The position numbers and the translations under genes were made by a program. The notes under the pieces were generated by a model that had not been told where the DNA came from, did no database searches, and saw only the letters and a program-made list of their open reading frames with translations. This document shows positions 1 through 7,703 of a DNA stretch of 23,266 nt, piece after piece; position 1 is the first letter of the stretch; each line of letters begins with the position of its first letter. The DNA comes from an uncultured Bacteroidales bacterium (lineage in GTDB: Bacteria; Bacteroidota; Bacteroidia; Bacteroidales; WCHB1-69), in the NCBI GenBank assembly GCA_937892025.1, contig CALAVA010000358.1, positions 1 to 23,266 on the forward strand, written 5' to 3'.

Positions 1-39
1 TTTTTTAAAAAAAATACTTTTTATTTGGGATATTTTGGC

Positions 40-71
40 ATAATATACAAAAAATCTTCTGAAAAATCAAG
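40..71 (-). promoter_or_regulatory. Bacteroidota-type promoter reading left out of the window
   Basis: On the minus strand CTTG is followed by exactly 20 bases and then TATATTAT. This fits the Bacteroidota primary-sigma promoter (TTTG, 19-21 bases, TAnnTTTG) and the other promoters in this window. The gene it serves would lie left of the window, so the assignment cannot be checked here. Confidence 0.55.
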
Positions 72-104
72 ATTATAAACTATTTATAATAAAATTATTA
101 AATT

Positions 105-248
105 ATGTGTGCATGTAAAGGTAATTCATCATCAAGACAAGTGTCACAAGTCAAACAAGTAGTTAAAAAACAATCAGAAAGACTTGGCACTTCAACTCCT
201 GTTAGAAAAACAGTGAAAAGGCAGATTATTTTCAAAAGACATATGTAA
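105..248 (+). CDS. 47-residue basic peptide with N-terminal MCACKG motif
   Basis: A complete small frame from ATG to TAA, ending 3 bases before the convergent ThyX-like gene. The product starts MCACKGNSSS and continues as a Ser/Lys/Arg/Val-rich basic chain ending FKRHM. The C-x-C start followed by a basic tail suggests a metal-binding or nucleic-acid-binding micro-protein. Short phage proteins with an MC-x-C start occur in other large phages, but I cannot name a family. No clear host-type promoter precedes it; an ACTATTTATA box at 79-88 lies 17 bases before the ATG. Coding status rests on the frame filling the gap neatly and on its non-random composition. Confidence 0.5.
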   Translation: MCACKGNSSSRQVSQVKQVVKKQSERLGTSTPVRKTVKRQIIFKRHM

Positions 249-250
249 TA

Positions 251-826
251 TTAGTCTTCGTAGTTGACATTTCTGTACTCTTCCAAATCTTTTTGGAATT
301 GTTCTGTCTTCGAGTATCCACATGGACGCATAAATTCAGGACAGAAACCCCTATACAAACATTCAGGGACCATTTTGTCAGCAAGAACCTTATCAATCTT
401 GCTTACTTCTTCTTTTACCTGTTTCCAAGCAGCCCTTGTTTCTGGAGAAGCGCAAGAACACAATCTTTTTCTTGAAATGTTTATCAACGCCTGTGCATTT
501 GCTGACATTCCCATATCATTTAAAGCACCTTGTGGAAGTTCGTCCCTTGAACATTCAAGTTCACGTCTATCTTGTCTTTGTGAGTGGACAAACTTCTCGC
601 ACCCTTCATGGTGTCTTACAAGGTGTGTTGTAATCCATTGCTGAATATCGTCCCAAACCCAATCGTATTCAAGTAATCTAATTGGACTATGTTCAGCAAG
701 CAACATTTTTGCCTTCCATGAATCTGACGGCTCTTTATCAAGCGGCTTTTTACCTATTGTTCTCCTTGCAGCGTTAAGAACACGCTTCCAAGGCGTTACT
801 TGATTAAAATATGTTATTTTAGACAT
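251..826 (-). CDS. ThyX-like (flavin-dependent thymidylate synthase fold) protein
   Basis: A 191-residue protein resembling the ThyX fold: an N-terminal helical part, then HLVRHHEGCEKFVHSQR (residues 69-84) where ThyX carries its RHRxxSxNExSxRY flavin/dUMP motif, then a helix with RLCSCASPETRAAW (about 121-134) matching the ThyX 'RLC..A..EIR' helix. ThyX makes dTMP from dUMP using FAD, NADPH and methylene-tetrahydrofolate, and many phages carry it. Here the motif is a variant: RH is kept, but the canonical S, NE and RY positions are not. It may therefore be a divergent synthase or a ThyX-derived protein with another substrate. It lies 6 bases after clpP on the same strand and is probably co-transcribed with it. 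The fold is fairly sure; the activity is not. Confidence 0.65.
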   Translation of the reverse strand: MSKITYFNQVTPWKRVLNAARRTIGKKPLDKEPSDSWKAKMLLAEHSPIRLLEYDWVWDDIQQWITTHLVRHHEGCEKFVHSQRQDRRELECSRDELPQGALNDMGMSANAQALINISRKRLCSCASPETRAAWKQVKEEVSKIDKVLADKMVPECLYRGFCPEFMRPCGYSKTEQFQKDLEEYRNVNYED

Positions 827-832
827 ATATTA

Positions 833-1510
833 TTACTTTTTCTTAATTATTTCATCAATAAGACCATATTTAAGAGCTTCGTCTGACGTAAACCAGTGGT
901 CTCTATCGGCATCAATCTCAATTTGTTCAACTGTCTTTCCAGTGTTTTCAGCAAGAATACCATATAAAGTATTTTGTGTGCTCTTCATTTCATCATATTC
1001 AATTTTCAAATCAGCCGTATTTATATATCCAATTCCGCTTGAAACTTGGTGAATCATAATTTTAGAATTAGGTAACGCATATCTTTTTCCCTTTGTCCCT
1101 GAAGAAACCAAAATAGACCCCATTGAAGCAGCCATTCCCATACAATATGTCGATATATCAGGTTCAACAAAATTCATAATATCATATATGCTCAATCCAC
1201 CATTACAGCTTCCGCCAGGCGAATTTATGAAAATTTTTATATCTTCATCTTTTCCCATAACAGAATTTAAATACAATAATTGAGCATTAACTATATTAGC
1301 GACATCGCTATCTATTTCAGTTCCAATAAAAATTATATGGTCGTACATTAGTCTTGAAAATACATCGAGTGTCGCCACATTAAGATTTCTCTCTTCAAGA
1401 ATTAGAGGGTTTATAATCCCATTTACGGTTTTCTCTTTGTAATCATTAACTGTATTGCTATTAAGTCCATTAGAAATAGCAAATTTCATAAAATCTTTTT
1501 TTATATTCAT
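833..1510 (-). CDS. clpP: ClpP-type serine protease (peptidase S14)
   Basis: Clear ClpP-family sequence. Counting from the chosen start it has the oxyanion-loop region INSPGGSCNGG (about 95-105), the nucleophile Ser in GMAASMGS (Ser129), the catalytic His in MIHQVSSG (His154) and an Asp in DADRDHWF (about 200-204), then GLIDEII. Ser-His spacing is 25, as in E. coli ClpP. The frame also opens upstream to an ATG at 1570, but the extra 20 residues are encoded over a promoter-like box at 1531-1562 and read as hydrophobic low-complexity sequence. I therefore start at the ATG ending at 1510; the ATG ending at 1489 is another option. No ClpA/ClpX-type ATPase is in the window, so it may work with the host unfoldase, or act in virion maturation or regulated degradation. 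Which one is unknown. Confidence 0.9.
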   Translation of the reverse strand: MNIKKDFMKFAISNGLNSNTVNDYKEKTVNGIINPLILEERNLNVATLDVFSRLMYDHIIFIGTEIDSDVANIVNAQLLYLNSVMGKDEDIKIFINSPGGSCNGGLSIYDIMNFVEPDISTYCMGMAASMGSILVSSGTKGKRYALPNSKIMIHQVSSGIGYINTADLKIEYDEMKSTQNTLYGILAENTGKTVEQIEIDADRDHWFTSDEALKYGLIDEIIKKK

Positions 1511-1530
1511 ATAATTCAAAATTATTATAA

Positions 1531-1562
1531 CTAATATACAAAAAAATAATTTCACAAACAAA
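1531..1562 (-). promoter_or_regulatory. Bacteroidota-type promoter for clpP
   Basis: Minus strand: TTTG, 20 bases, TATATTAG. The predicted transcript start falls at about 1525, just upstream of the ATG at 1508-1510 and downstream of the alternative ATG at 1570. It therefore supports the shorter ClpP start. Confidence 0.65.
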
Positions 1563-1579
1563 TAAGCCATTAAAAAAAT

Positions 1580-1714
1580 ATGAAATTAGTTTTGAAAATG
1601 AAAAAAATTGAATGGCTTAAATTATCTTCATATTCAGCATATAAAAAATATAATTGTGAATACAATTTAATAACAAAAGAAATTGACTTAATAAAAATAA
1701 TTATAAATCAATAG
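1580..1714 (+). CDS. possible 44-residue peptide, unknown
   Basis: An intact plus-strand frame (starts MKLVLKMKKIEWLK, ends KIIINQ) fills the 137-base gap between clpP and the SbcD-like gene. Its last 7 bases overlap the end of the SbcD-like gene tail-to-tail. The product is Lys/Ile/Tyr-rich, as almost any AT-rich frame would be. There is no clear promoter or ribosome-binding signal, and it would be the only plus-strand gene between 251 and 9793. It may equally be non-coding spacer. Confidence 0.25.
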   Translation: MKLVLKMKKIEWLKLSSYSAYKKYNCEYNLITKEIDLIKIIINQ

Positions 1715-2571
1715 TTTATTAATTCTTCTTCATCTTTTTCCAAATCGGAAATATCGTTTATTTCAAACTTATAGAATCCATAATCCTTATTAGGAACGTC
1801 AACATATTTGTATGAAATATCTGATTTATCGTCAACATCAATATCCCATAGGACAAATCCGTGTCCTGAGACTGATTCGCTAAAATCCTTTTGGTTTATG
1901 CTTGAGCAATACACAATCTTTACATCGTTCTTTTTAAGTTCCTGTCTTTTATGGATATGGCCAGCTATTGCAAAATCGCATCCATCGAACATATCTTGTG
2001 AAACTCCTGTTTCAGAAACATAATTTGTTACTGTTATTGCTCCGTTTACTTCTCCGTGGATTAATCCAACGTAAAAGTTATCCTTTTTATCGTTCTCGGC
2101 ATTAAGTGTCTTGTGTGCGTCTATATCGGGCTTATTAAATCCGCTAAAAGAAGAATACAAACACCACGATACATTATCATCATCATATATTCCAGATTGA
2201 TATCCAAGTTCCTTATCCAAAAACACTACTTGCTTGTATGCGCCTATTTCAAACAATGGGCTTAAAGAATCCATCCTATCTGTGTTGTTCATTAAAAAAT
2301 CATGGTTTCCTGCAATAACAATTGTTTTACATAGTTTATCTAATTCCTTAAAAAACCAATCAACACTGGTTATTACTTCATTAGTTATATTTATTTTAGA
2401 ATTAAATATATCTCCTAAAATTACAATACGAACATTTTCAGGCTCACCTTCTTCTTTTATTATTGACTTACATTGTTCTATAAATTTACACAAAGTGTCT
2501 TTTAATTCATCAATTCCTTTTAAATTAGGAAAATGTATGTCAGCAACTGATATTATTTTATTTATAGCCAT
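1708..2571 (-). CDS. SbcD / Mre11 / T4 gp47-like nuclease subunit
   Basis: A 287-residue calcineurin-type metallophosphoesterase with all metal-binding motifs in order: ADIH (Asp11, His13), LGDIF (Asp54), GNHD (89-91), IHGE (His172) and GHIH (204-207). In T4, gp47 pairs with the ABC ATPase gp46 to resect DNA ends for recombination-dependent replication. The matching SbcC/gp46-like subunit is at 10220-12592 on the other strand, so the two partners are about 8 kb apart and in different transcripts. The length fits the compact phage form (T4 gp47 is about 340 residues), with little of the C-terminal capping region. It follows the primase by 14 bases, in one transcript. Confidence 0.9.
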   Translation of the reverse strand: MAINKIISVADIHFPNLKGIDELKDTLCKFIEQCKSIIKEEGEPENVRIVILGDIFNSKINITNEVITSVDWFFKELDKLCKTIVIAGNHDFLMNNTDRMDSLSPLFEIGAYKQVVFLDKELGYQSGIYDDDNVSWCLYSSFSGFNKPDIDAHKTLNAENDKKDNFYVGLIHGEVNGAITVTNYVSETGVSQDMFDGCDFAIAGHIHKRQELKKNDVKIVYCSSINQKDFSESVSGHGFVLWDIDVDDKSDISYKYVDVPNKDYGFYKFEINDISDLEKDEEELINY

Positions 2572-2585
2572 ATTTTTCTAAAATT

Positions 2586-3611
2586 TTAAATAATTTTTCT
2601 TCGATTATCATATATTCCTGTTATTTCTATTTCTGTAAATTGTTTGGCTGATTTCATAGCCTTTATTATTCCTTCCTTTCCGCAATCTTCATATATTTCT
2701 CCAAAATCCTTCCAAGGAAGTTCTTCTGTGCCCAATCTAATGTATTTTATTTTTCCGTTTAATCTGCCTTTGTTAAGCGTACAATAAATCCTTTTTGTTT
2801 CTTCCAATTCAGTATCACCATCAAGACATATTATAATGTTAGCATTTGCCTTTTGTACTAACTTGGTATATAACTCCATTTTGTCCGTCAAATACTTTCC
2901 AAGCATTGATATTGTATTAGGAAAATATATGCAGTCAATTGCACCCTCAACCAAATAAATGTCACAATCCCATTGAATTTTATCTTCGTGGAGAATTATT
3001 TGAGTCTTATCAATGTCACAATTTCTGTATTTTACTCTTCTATCCTTTTCAGTATAAGTTCTTCCAACAAAATAATTCAAATCTCCTGCTGCATTATATG
3101 ACGGAAATATAATCCTATTTCGCCAAGCATTTTCTTCCCCATCCCAATCGGTTATACCTATATTATATTCATCAATCAAATCTTGCGTTATCTTTCTTTT
3201 TTCAAGATATGCTTTCAAATTTTTGTTTATTTTTCCATTAAGGTTTATTTTTCTATATGTTATAGGTAATTTTAAGAATCGCCCACTAAATATATCTCCA
3301 TTATCCTTAAACAATTCAAGGTTATAATACTTGCTTTCCTTAATATCAGAAATAATTCTGAAATACTCAGCACACATTTCTTTTCCGCCAAGTGACTTTA
3401 TTAAAGAAGAAATGTTTCCAGATATTCCACAAGACCAACAATGGTATTTTCCTAATGCAAGAGAAATCTCCAAATTATACTTATTATCAACATATCCCTT
3501 TTCCTCAGCACAATTAGGGCAATTGAACTGATATTGCAATAAGGCTTTGTCATACCCACCTTGCTTGCTTTCCCCAAGTAAACTTGATAATATGTTGTAT
3601 ATTCTTTGCAT
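2586..3611 (-). CDS. DnaG-type DNA primase (zinc ribbon + TOPRIM)
   Basis: A 341-residue primase. Near the N-terminus is a CHC2-like zinc-binding domain with CPNC (31-34) and HCWSC (57-61). A middle region typical of DnaG/phage primases follows (ITQDLIDEYNIGI; IIFPSYNAAGDLNYFVGR). Then comes a TOPRIM domain with the catalytic Glu in LVEGAID (about 222) and the DGD acidic motif (about 264-266). It makes RNA primers for lagging-strand synthesis with a phage helicase not in this window. There is no helicase domain, so it is a T4 gp61-like stand-alone primase, not a T7-like fusion. The start ATG at 3609-3611 lies about 14 bases after a near-perfect host-type promoter. Confidence 0.9.
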   Translation of the reverse strand: MQRIYNILSSLLGESKQGGYDKALLQYQFNCPNCAEEKGYVDNKYNLEISLALGKYHCWSCGISGNISSLIKSLGGKEMCAEYFRIISDIKESKYYNLELFKDNGDIFSGRFLKLPITYRKINLNGKINKNLKAYLEKRKITQDLIDEYNIGITDWDGEENAWRNRIIFPSYNAAGDLNYFVGRTYTEKDRRVKYRNCDIDKTQIILHEDKIQWDCDIYLVEGAIDCIYFPNTISMLGKYLTDKMELYTKLVQKANANIIICLDGDTELEETKRIYCTLNKGRLNGKIKYIRLGTEELPWKDFGEIYEDCGKEGIIKAMKSAKQFTEIEITGIYDNRRKII

Positions 3612-3625
3612 TAAAATATTTTTAG

Positions 3626-3656
3626 CAAATATACAAATAAATTTATTAAAAACAAA
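3626..3656 (-). promoter_or_regulatory. near-consensus Bacteroidota promoter for the primase transcript
   Basis: Minus strand: TTTG, 19 bases, TATATTTG, an exact match to TTTG-N19-TAnnTTTG. Its upstream TTTG lies in the T-tract of the terminator at 3657-3687, so the end of the structural transcript and the start of the primase transcript are fused back to back. This is the best promoter in the window. Confidence 0.8.
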
Positions 3657-3687
3657 AAAAGTCAGCCTTCTTTTTAGACTGACTTTA
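3657..3687 (-). terminator. Rho-independent terminator of the fibre gene cassette
   Basis: Inverted repeat AAGTCAG-C-C ... G-A-CTGACTT around a T-rich loop, followed on the minus strand by TTTTTTTGTTTTT. It ends the transcript of the four structural genes just before the primase promoter. The plus side is less T-rich. Confidence 0.8.
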
Positions 3688-3702
3688 TATTAACGTATAA
3701 AA

Positions 3703-4134
3703 TTAAAACGAACCGGCATCGATATCGTCATAAGTTATCAATTTTCCATTGTAATAAATATATGCTTTTAGCCCTCTTGATAATATTCTTACGCCATATT
3801 TCCAACTAAAATCCATTTCGTTGGATTCTAATTCATCACTATCTTTAATTGGAGTATATTCATAAACTTTATACCCATTTGCATCTGTTCCAACTAAAAA
3901 TCTATCATATGGATTTGGATTTTCTGGTTCTGTTTCAAGTACATCATTAACAGCAATAAGTTGTCCTGTTGGAATGTGTACTATATTTTCACCGAAATAC
4001 TCAACATATGTTGTTGTAACTCCGTCAGTATCTGTTACATAATACTTTGTCCATGGGTCCAATGCCTCATTCCTTTTTAATATGTTATAAGCACCTCTTG
4101 AGCCTAGCCAATTTTTAACTAAATGTTTTGCCAT
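3703..4134 (-). CDS. hypothetical virion protein of the fibre cassette
   Basis: A 143-residue acidic protein of unknown family, starting MAKHLVKNWLGSRGAYN and rich in Tyr, Asp, Thr and Gly, with beta-strand-like segments (YYVTDTDGVTTTYVEYFG; KAYIYYNGKLITYDDID). It is the last gene of the 8786-to-3703 transcript, directly before the terminator. Position and composition suggest a small structural or fibre-associated protein. No catalytic motif, signal peptide or membrane segment is seen. Confidence 0.7.
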   Translation of the reverse strand: MAKHLVKNWLGSRGAYNILKRNEALDPWTKYYVTDTDGVTTTYVEYFGENIVHIPTGQLIAVNDVLETEPENPNPYDRFLVGTDANGYKVYEYTPIKDSDELESNEMDFSWKYGVRILSRGLKAYIYYNGKLITYDDIDAGSF

Positions 4135-4163
4135 TATATATTTTATATACTATATTTAATTTA

Positions 4164-4727
4164 TTATTCAGAATCTCCATCTATCCAATAACAAGCATCG
4201 GATATTTCTGTAACAGTAGTTTCAAGTGCAATAACTCTTGCTTTTAAATTTTCAACATCGCCCTCAACATCACCTGTTGCAGACGAAACACCAAGTTTTG
4301 CAACGCTATTATTTCCAGTTATTATATACAAGCCTGAAGAATACGTATCTCCGCTTATTGTTTCTGGATATATAACATTCACAATGCTTCCGATTGTATC
4401 ATCAGTGGCAAGCCTAACAGCGTAACTATATGTTTGTGCAGAAAAACAATTTGCAGAGCCTCCACCGATTTCAACAAGTCTACCATCTGTTTCTACTTTA
4501 TAGACTTTTACGCCACCGCTTACAGAATCAGCAACAGAAAGAATTTGCCCCGCATATGCAATATCACCATATGTACTTTCGCCATCAACATAATCTTGTG
4601 CATCTTCTAAAGAAGCAAAAACAAACGTAGGGTCTAATGGTATTTGGTCAGCCCTTTGATATGCTTTTGGTAAACTAATTACAGGTATATCAAGTAATTC
4701 TTGTTTAGTAAATACTTTTACGCTCAT
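4164..4727 (-). CDS. putative tail/head fibre accessory protein
   Basis: A 187-residue acidic protein. The N-terminal part includes TFVFASLEDAQDYVDG and DIAYAGQILSVADSVSGGVKVYKV, a pattern I associate with virion appendage proteins of Bacteroidota phages (general recognition, no named domain). A Gly/Ser/Thr-rich middle follows (YSSGLYIITGNN), then a short C-terminal coiled coil (DVENLKARVIALETTVTEI, about 157-175) that would suit trimer formation. It sits 15 bases downstream of the collagen-like gene and is probably an assembly partner or companion fibre. No enzymatic motif is seen. Confidence 0.65.
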   Translation of the reverse strand: MSVKVFTKQELLDIPVISLPKAYQRADQIPLDPTFVFASLEDAQDYVDGESTYGDIAYAGQILSVADSVSGGVKVYKVETDGRLVEIGGGSANCFSAQTYSYAVRLATDDTIGSIVNVIYPETISGDTYSSGLYIITGNNSVAKLGVSSATGDVEGDVENLKARVIALETTVTEISDACYWIDGDSE

Positions 4728-4742
4728 TATTTAACCTCCATA

Positions 4743-7697
4743 TTATACATTTTTAAATGTTATTTTATACATATCGTTTGCAGGGAACGTTCCTGAAGCA
4801 GTTGAATATGTCCATACGACATAAGGTGTTGGCTTATATCCATTTGCACCTGCAACATTTATTTCTTTCCACTTTGCTCTTGGAACATCTTGTATGTTGT
4901 CGTTAATAGAAACTTGGAATACTTCCATAGAGTTAAATTGTGATTTAGGAACTGCAATTATAACTTGTGCTTTTCCTGAAACAATATCCATTTCCCATTG
5001 TTGGCTTGTAGCAGCGCCACTTGAGCCATTAAGGCTTCTTATAATATTACTCGTTATTGCATTAACGTCAACTAAATTATCCAAAAGTCCATAGAAAAAT
5101 TTACGATATCCTTTTATCGTTGAACTCTTCTTTTGGCCGCTTGCTGTTGTTGAAAGCCCATCATAATAAAGATAATTAACATCTTCGGAATAATCATTTG
5201 AATAATTACCCATATTTGATGCCGCATACAAAACAAACGATTCAAAATCTTCAGAATCAACAGGGTTATATGTCATTCCCGCTTGTGAAACAGTTATGTA
5301 ATTGTCACCATCATTTAAATACATTGGTGTTGCATTTGATGGAATTTGAGAATTTGCTTCTGGCGATTGGATATAGTATGTTTCAGTTCCATCAGTGTTT
5401 GCCTTGAAGCCAGAAACAAAAACAGAAAGATTATAATCTCCGTCTTTTACACAAGTATATGTTCTTGAATAATTTCCATCTTCGTGTGTACCACTATCAA
5501 ATTTTTTATAGCCATTGTCACAGCCGCTTGAACTAACAACATATGTTGAGTCTGAAACATTTGCAATTGCTCCGTTGAAATATATGTATGTACCCGCCTC
5601 AAACGTTGAATTTGAAATGTTTCCGGTGCTTGCAGTTGAAATATTGACCGTAGGATTCTTTGTTATTGCTGTGCTCCACCCATATTGTATGGTTGGTTCA
5701 TACCAAATTTCTCTACTAAACAATTTAACTAAAACATCTTCTATGGAAGTTCCTGATGGTATTATTTTGTTTCCGCTTCCGTCAGTCCATCCACTATCTG
5801 TTGGCCAATAATTGTCACAATCGTCAGCCAATGGACCGCCGGCAACAATTATATCATTTGATAAAATACTAAACCCGTCTTTTCCGCTTTCCCCTTGAGG
5901 ACCTTGTTCACCTTGATATCCTTTTAATCCACGTTCACCTTGATTACCTTGTTCACCTTGAGGACCTTGGTCTCCTTGATTACCTTGTTCACCTTGAGGA
6001 CCTTGGTCTCCTTGATTACCTTGGTCACCTTTCGCTCCTTGCAAACCTTGCGGGCCTTGGTCTCCTTGCGTACCTTGAGGTCCTTGGTCACCTTGTGCGC
6101 CTTGGTCGCCCTGATAGCCTCTTTCACCTTCAGGCCCTTGTTCACCTTGTGGGCCTTGGTCTCCTTGGTTACCTTTTTCACCTTGTTGACCTTGGTCACC
6201 TTGATATCCCCTATCACCTTGCGGGCCTTGTTCGCCTTGGTCACCTTGAGGTCCTTGGTCGCCTTGTGTGCCTTGGTCACCCTGATAGCCTCTTTCACCT
6301 TCAGGCCCTTGTTCACCTTGAGTCCCTTGGTCACCTTGAACACCCTTTTCACCTTGTGGGCCTTGTTCACCTTGGTCACCTTGGAATCCCTCAGGACCTT
6401 GTTCACCTTGTGGGCCTTGGTCTCCTTGTTCACCTTGGTCACCTTGATAACCCCTTAAACCACGTTCACCCTTTTCTCCTTGTGGCCCTTGAACACCTTG
6501 TGGCCCTTGAACACCTTGTGGCCCTTCAATAGAAAATAATCCTAAATCCTCATAAGAATTTACGTTTGTGTTTGTTCCGCCGGTATATAAATACAAATGT
6601 TGTAACTCAAATCCACTTCCATGGGCTTGATTATCTAAAATATCTTGTGTAATTACAATTGCATCACTATTTGGGTCAACACAATCAGTAAACGCTGTCA
6701 TTACCTTTAATGAACGGCCATCATCTCCTTGAGGACCTTTTTCACCTTGATAACCCCTTAAACCACGTTCACCCTTTTCGCCTTGTTCTCCTTGTGGACC
6801 TTGTTCTCCCTGTTCGCCTTGGTCACCTTGAGGTCCTTGGTCGCCTTGATTACCCTGATATCCTTCAGGACCTTGGTCACCTTGAACACCCTTTTCACCT
6901 TGTGGACCTTGGTCACCTTTGTCACCTTGGTATCCACGTTCTCCCTCAGGTCCTTGGTCACCTTGAACACCCTTTTCGCCTTGTGGACCTTGGTCACCTT
7001 GATAGCCTCTTTCGCCTTCTGGTCCTTGTTCACCTTGTGGGCCTTGGTCTCCTTGGTTACCTTTTTCACCTTGTTGACCTTGTTCTCCTTGAGGTCCTTG
7101 TTCACCTTGAACACCATCTTTTCCTTGTACACCGTCAGCGCCCTTTTCTCCTTGAGGACCTTTTTCTCCTTGCGGTCCTTGTTCGCCTTGTGGACCTTGG
7201 CTTCCTTGAACGCCATCTTTTCCTTGTACACCATCAGCGCCTTTTTCACCCTGAGGCCCTTGTTCTCCTTGCGGACCTTGTGAACCCTGTTCACCTTGTG
7301 GGCCTTGTCCTCCAATTTCTTCTTCCCAAAAAACACTTCCATTCTCTTCTTTAAAAACATAAGTTTTTCCGTCTTTTGTAGAAGCGATAAAACCATTTTC
7401 TATTAAAGGAATGTTTCCTTGTGAATTTGTAAAAACACACAAATTCTTAATCGCATTTAAATCAGATAATGATTCTACCTGAGGAAGTTCTTTTAATCTC
7501 CAATATTTTTTATTTGTTCCACCAACAAGCCAAAAATCAGCTGGTATACCATTATAAAGATTCAATACGGTAACAGTAAGTCCGACAAATCTTGTACTCA
7601 TTGGGACATTCATCAAATCTGAAAACGTCTCAACTGACATAGAATTATCAACATAACCGTTAGAATATCTTAGTTTTTCAGTTAAGTCAATAGCCAT
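4743..7697 (-). CDS. collagen-like phage fibre / adhesin, 984 residues
   Basis: Domain order: a globular N-terminal head (1-128), probably for virion attachment; a first Gly-X-Y collagen segment (about 129-325); a non-collagen insert of about 63 residues (326-388); a second Gly-X-Y segment (about 389-606); and a globular C-terminal domain of about 378 residues rich in Ser/Thr/Tyr/Asn, likely the receptor-binding tip. The triplets are mostly GPQ, GEQ, GDQ, GYQ, GEK and GER, so the helix would rely on charge pairs, as bacterial and phage collagens do, since prolyl hydroxylation is absent. Such proteins form trimeric fibres on virions. The DNA is strongly repetitive, with near-identical blocks (for example 6113-6192 and 7001-7081), so length variation by recombination is likely. 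Confidence 0.9.
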   Translation of the reverse strand: MAIDLTEKLRYSNGYVDNSMSVETFSDLMNVPMSTRFVGLTVTVLNLYNGIPADFWLVGGTNKKYWRLKELPQVESLSDLNAIKNLCVFTNSQGNIPLIENGFIASTKDGKTYVFKEENGSVFWEEEIGGQGPQGEQGSQGPQGEQGPQGEKGADGVQGKDGVQGSQGPQGEQGPQGEKGPQGEKGADGVQGKDGVQGEQGPQGEQGQQGEKGNQGDQGPQGEQGPEGERGYQGDQGPQGEKGVQGDQGPEGERGYQGDKGDQGPQGEKGVQGDQGPEGYQGNQGDQGPQGDQGEQGEQGPQGEQGEKGERGLRGYQGEKGPQGDDGRSLKVMTAFTDCVDPNSDAIVITQDILDNQAHGSGFELQHLYLYTGGTNTNVNSYEDLGLFSIEGPQGVQGPQGVQGPQGEKGERGLRGYQGDQGEQGDQGPQGEQGPEGFQGDQGEQGPQGEKGVQGDQGTQGEQGPEGERGYQGDQGTQGDQGPQGDQGEQGPQGDRGYQGDQGQQGEKGNQGDQGPQGEQGPEGERGYQGDQGAQGDQGPQGTQGDQGPQGLQGAKGDQGNQGDQGPQGEQGNQGDQGPQGEQGNQGERGLKGYQGEQGPQGESGKDGFSILSNDIIVAGGPLADDCDNYWPTDSGWTDGSGNKIIPSGTSIEDVLVKLFSREIWYEPTIQYGWSTAITKNPTVNISTASTGNISNSTFEAGTYIYFNGAIANVSDSTYVVSSSGCDNGYKKFDSGTHEDGNYSRTYTCVKDGDYNLSVFVSGFKANTDGTETYYIQSPEANSQIPSNATPMYLNDGDNYITVSQAGMTYNPVDSEDFESFVLYAASNMGNYSNDYSEDVNYLYYDGLSTTASGQKKSSTIKGYRKFFYGLLDNLVDVNAITSNIIRSLNGSSGAATSQQWEMDIVSGKAQVIIAVPKSQFNSMEVFQVSINDNIQDVPRAKWKEINVAGANGYKPTPYVVWTYSTASGTFPANDMYKITFKNV
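5880..7318 (-). repeat. Gly-X-Y coding repeat tracts of the fibre gene
   Basis: Two tracts of 9-base-phased repeats (minus strand; plus-strand words such as CCTTGTTCACCTTG recur throughout), about 6722-7318 and 5880-6535, separated by unique sequence. Larger modules of 60-80 bases recur with few changes at 6113-6192, partly at 6283-6330, and at 7001-7081. They encode the collagen rods and leave several other reading frames open by periodicity. Confidence 0.9.
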
Positions 7698-7703
7698 TTA
7701 AAA

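Noticed and set aside
264..644. Plus-strand frame opposite the ThyX-like gene.
   Set aside because: The minus strand has a recognisable ThyX-like product; the plus frame gives a Ser/Cys-rich sequence with no family character.
1511..1570. Hydrophobic N-terminal extension of ClpP (start at 1570) as a signal or membrane anchor.
   Set aside because: The stretch overlaps a good promoter (1531-1562), and the predicted transcript starts after the 1570 ATG, so the extension is unlikely to be translated.
5880..7318. Regular short repeats that might suggest a CRISPR array.
   Set aside because: The period is 9 bases with no constant repeat and unique spacers, and it encodes collagen triplets.
5924..7396. 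Several long frames in other phases and on the plus strand inside the collagen-like gene (for example 5940-6458 +, 6095-6532 +, 6710-7354 +, 5924-6442 -, 6758-7396 -).
   Set aside because: They are by-products of the 9-base periodicity: their products are monotonous Leu/Val/Thr or Lys/Val repeats, while the main frame has clean Gly-X-Y triplets and folded ends.
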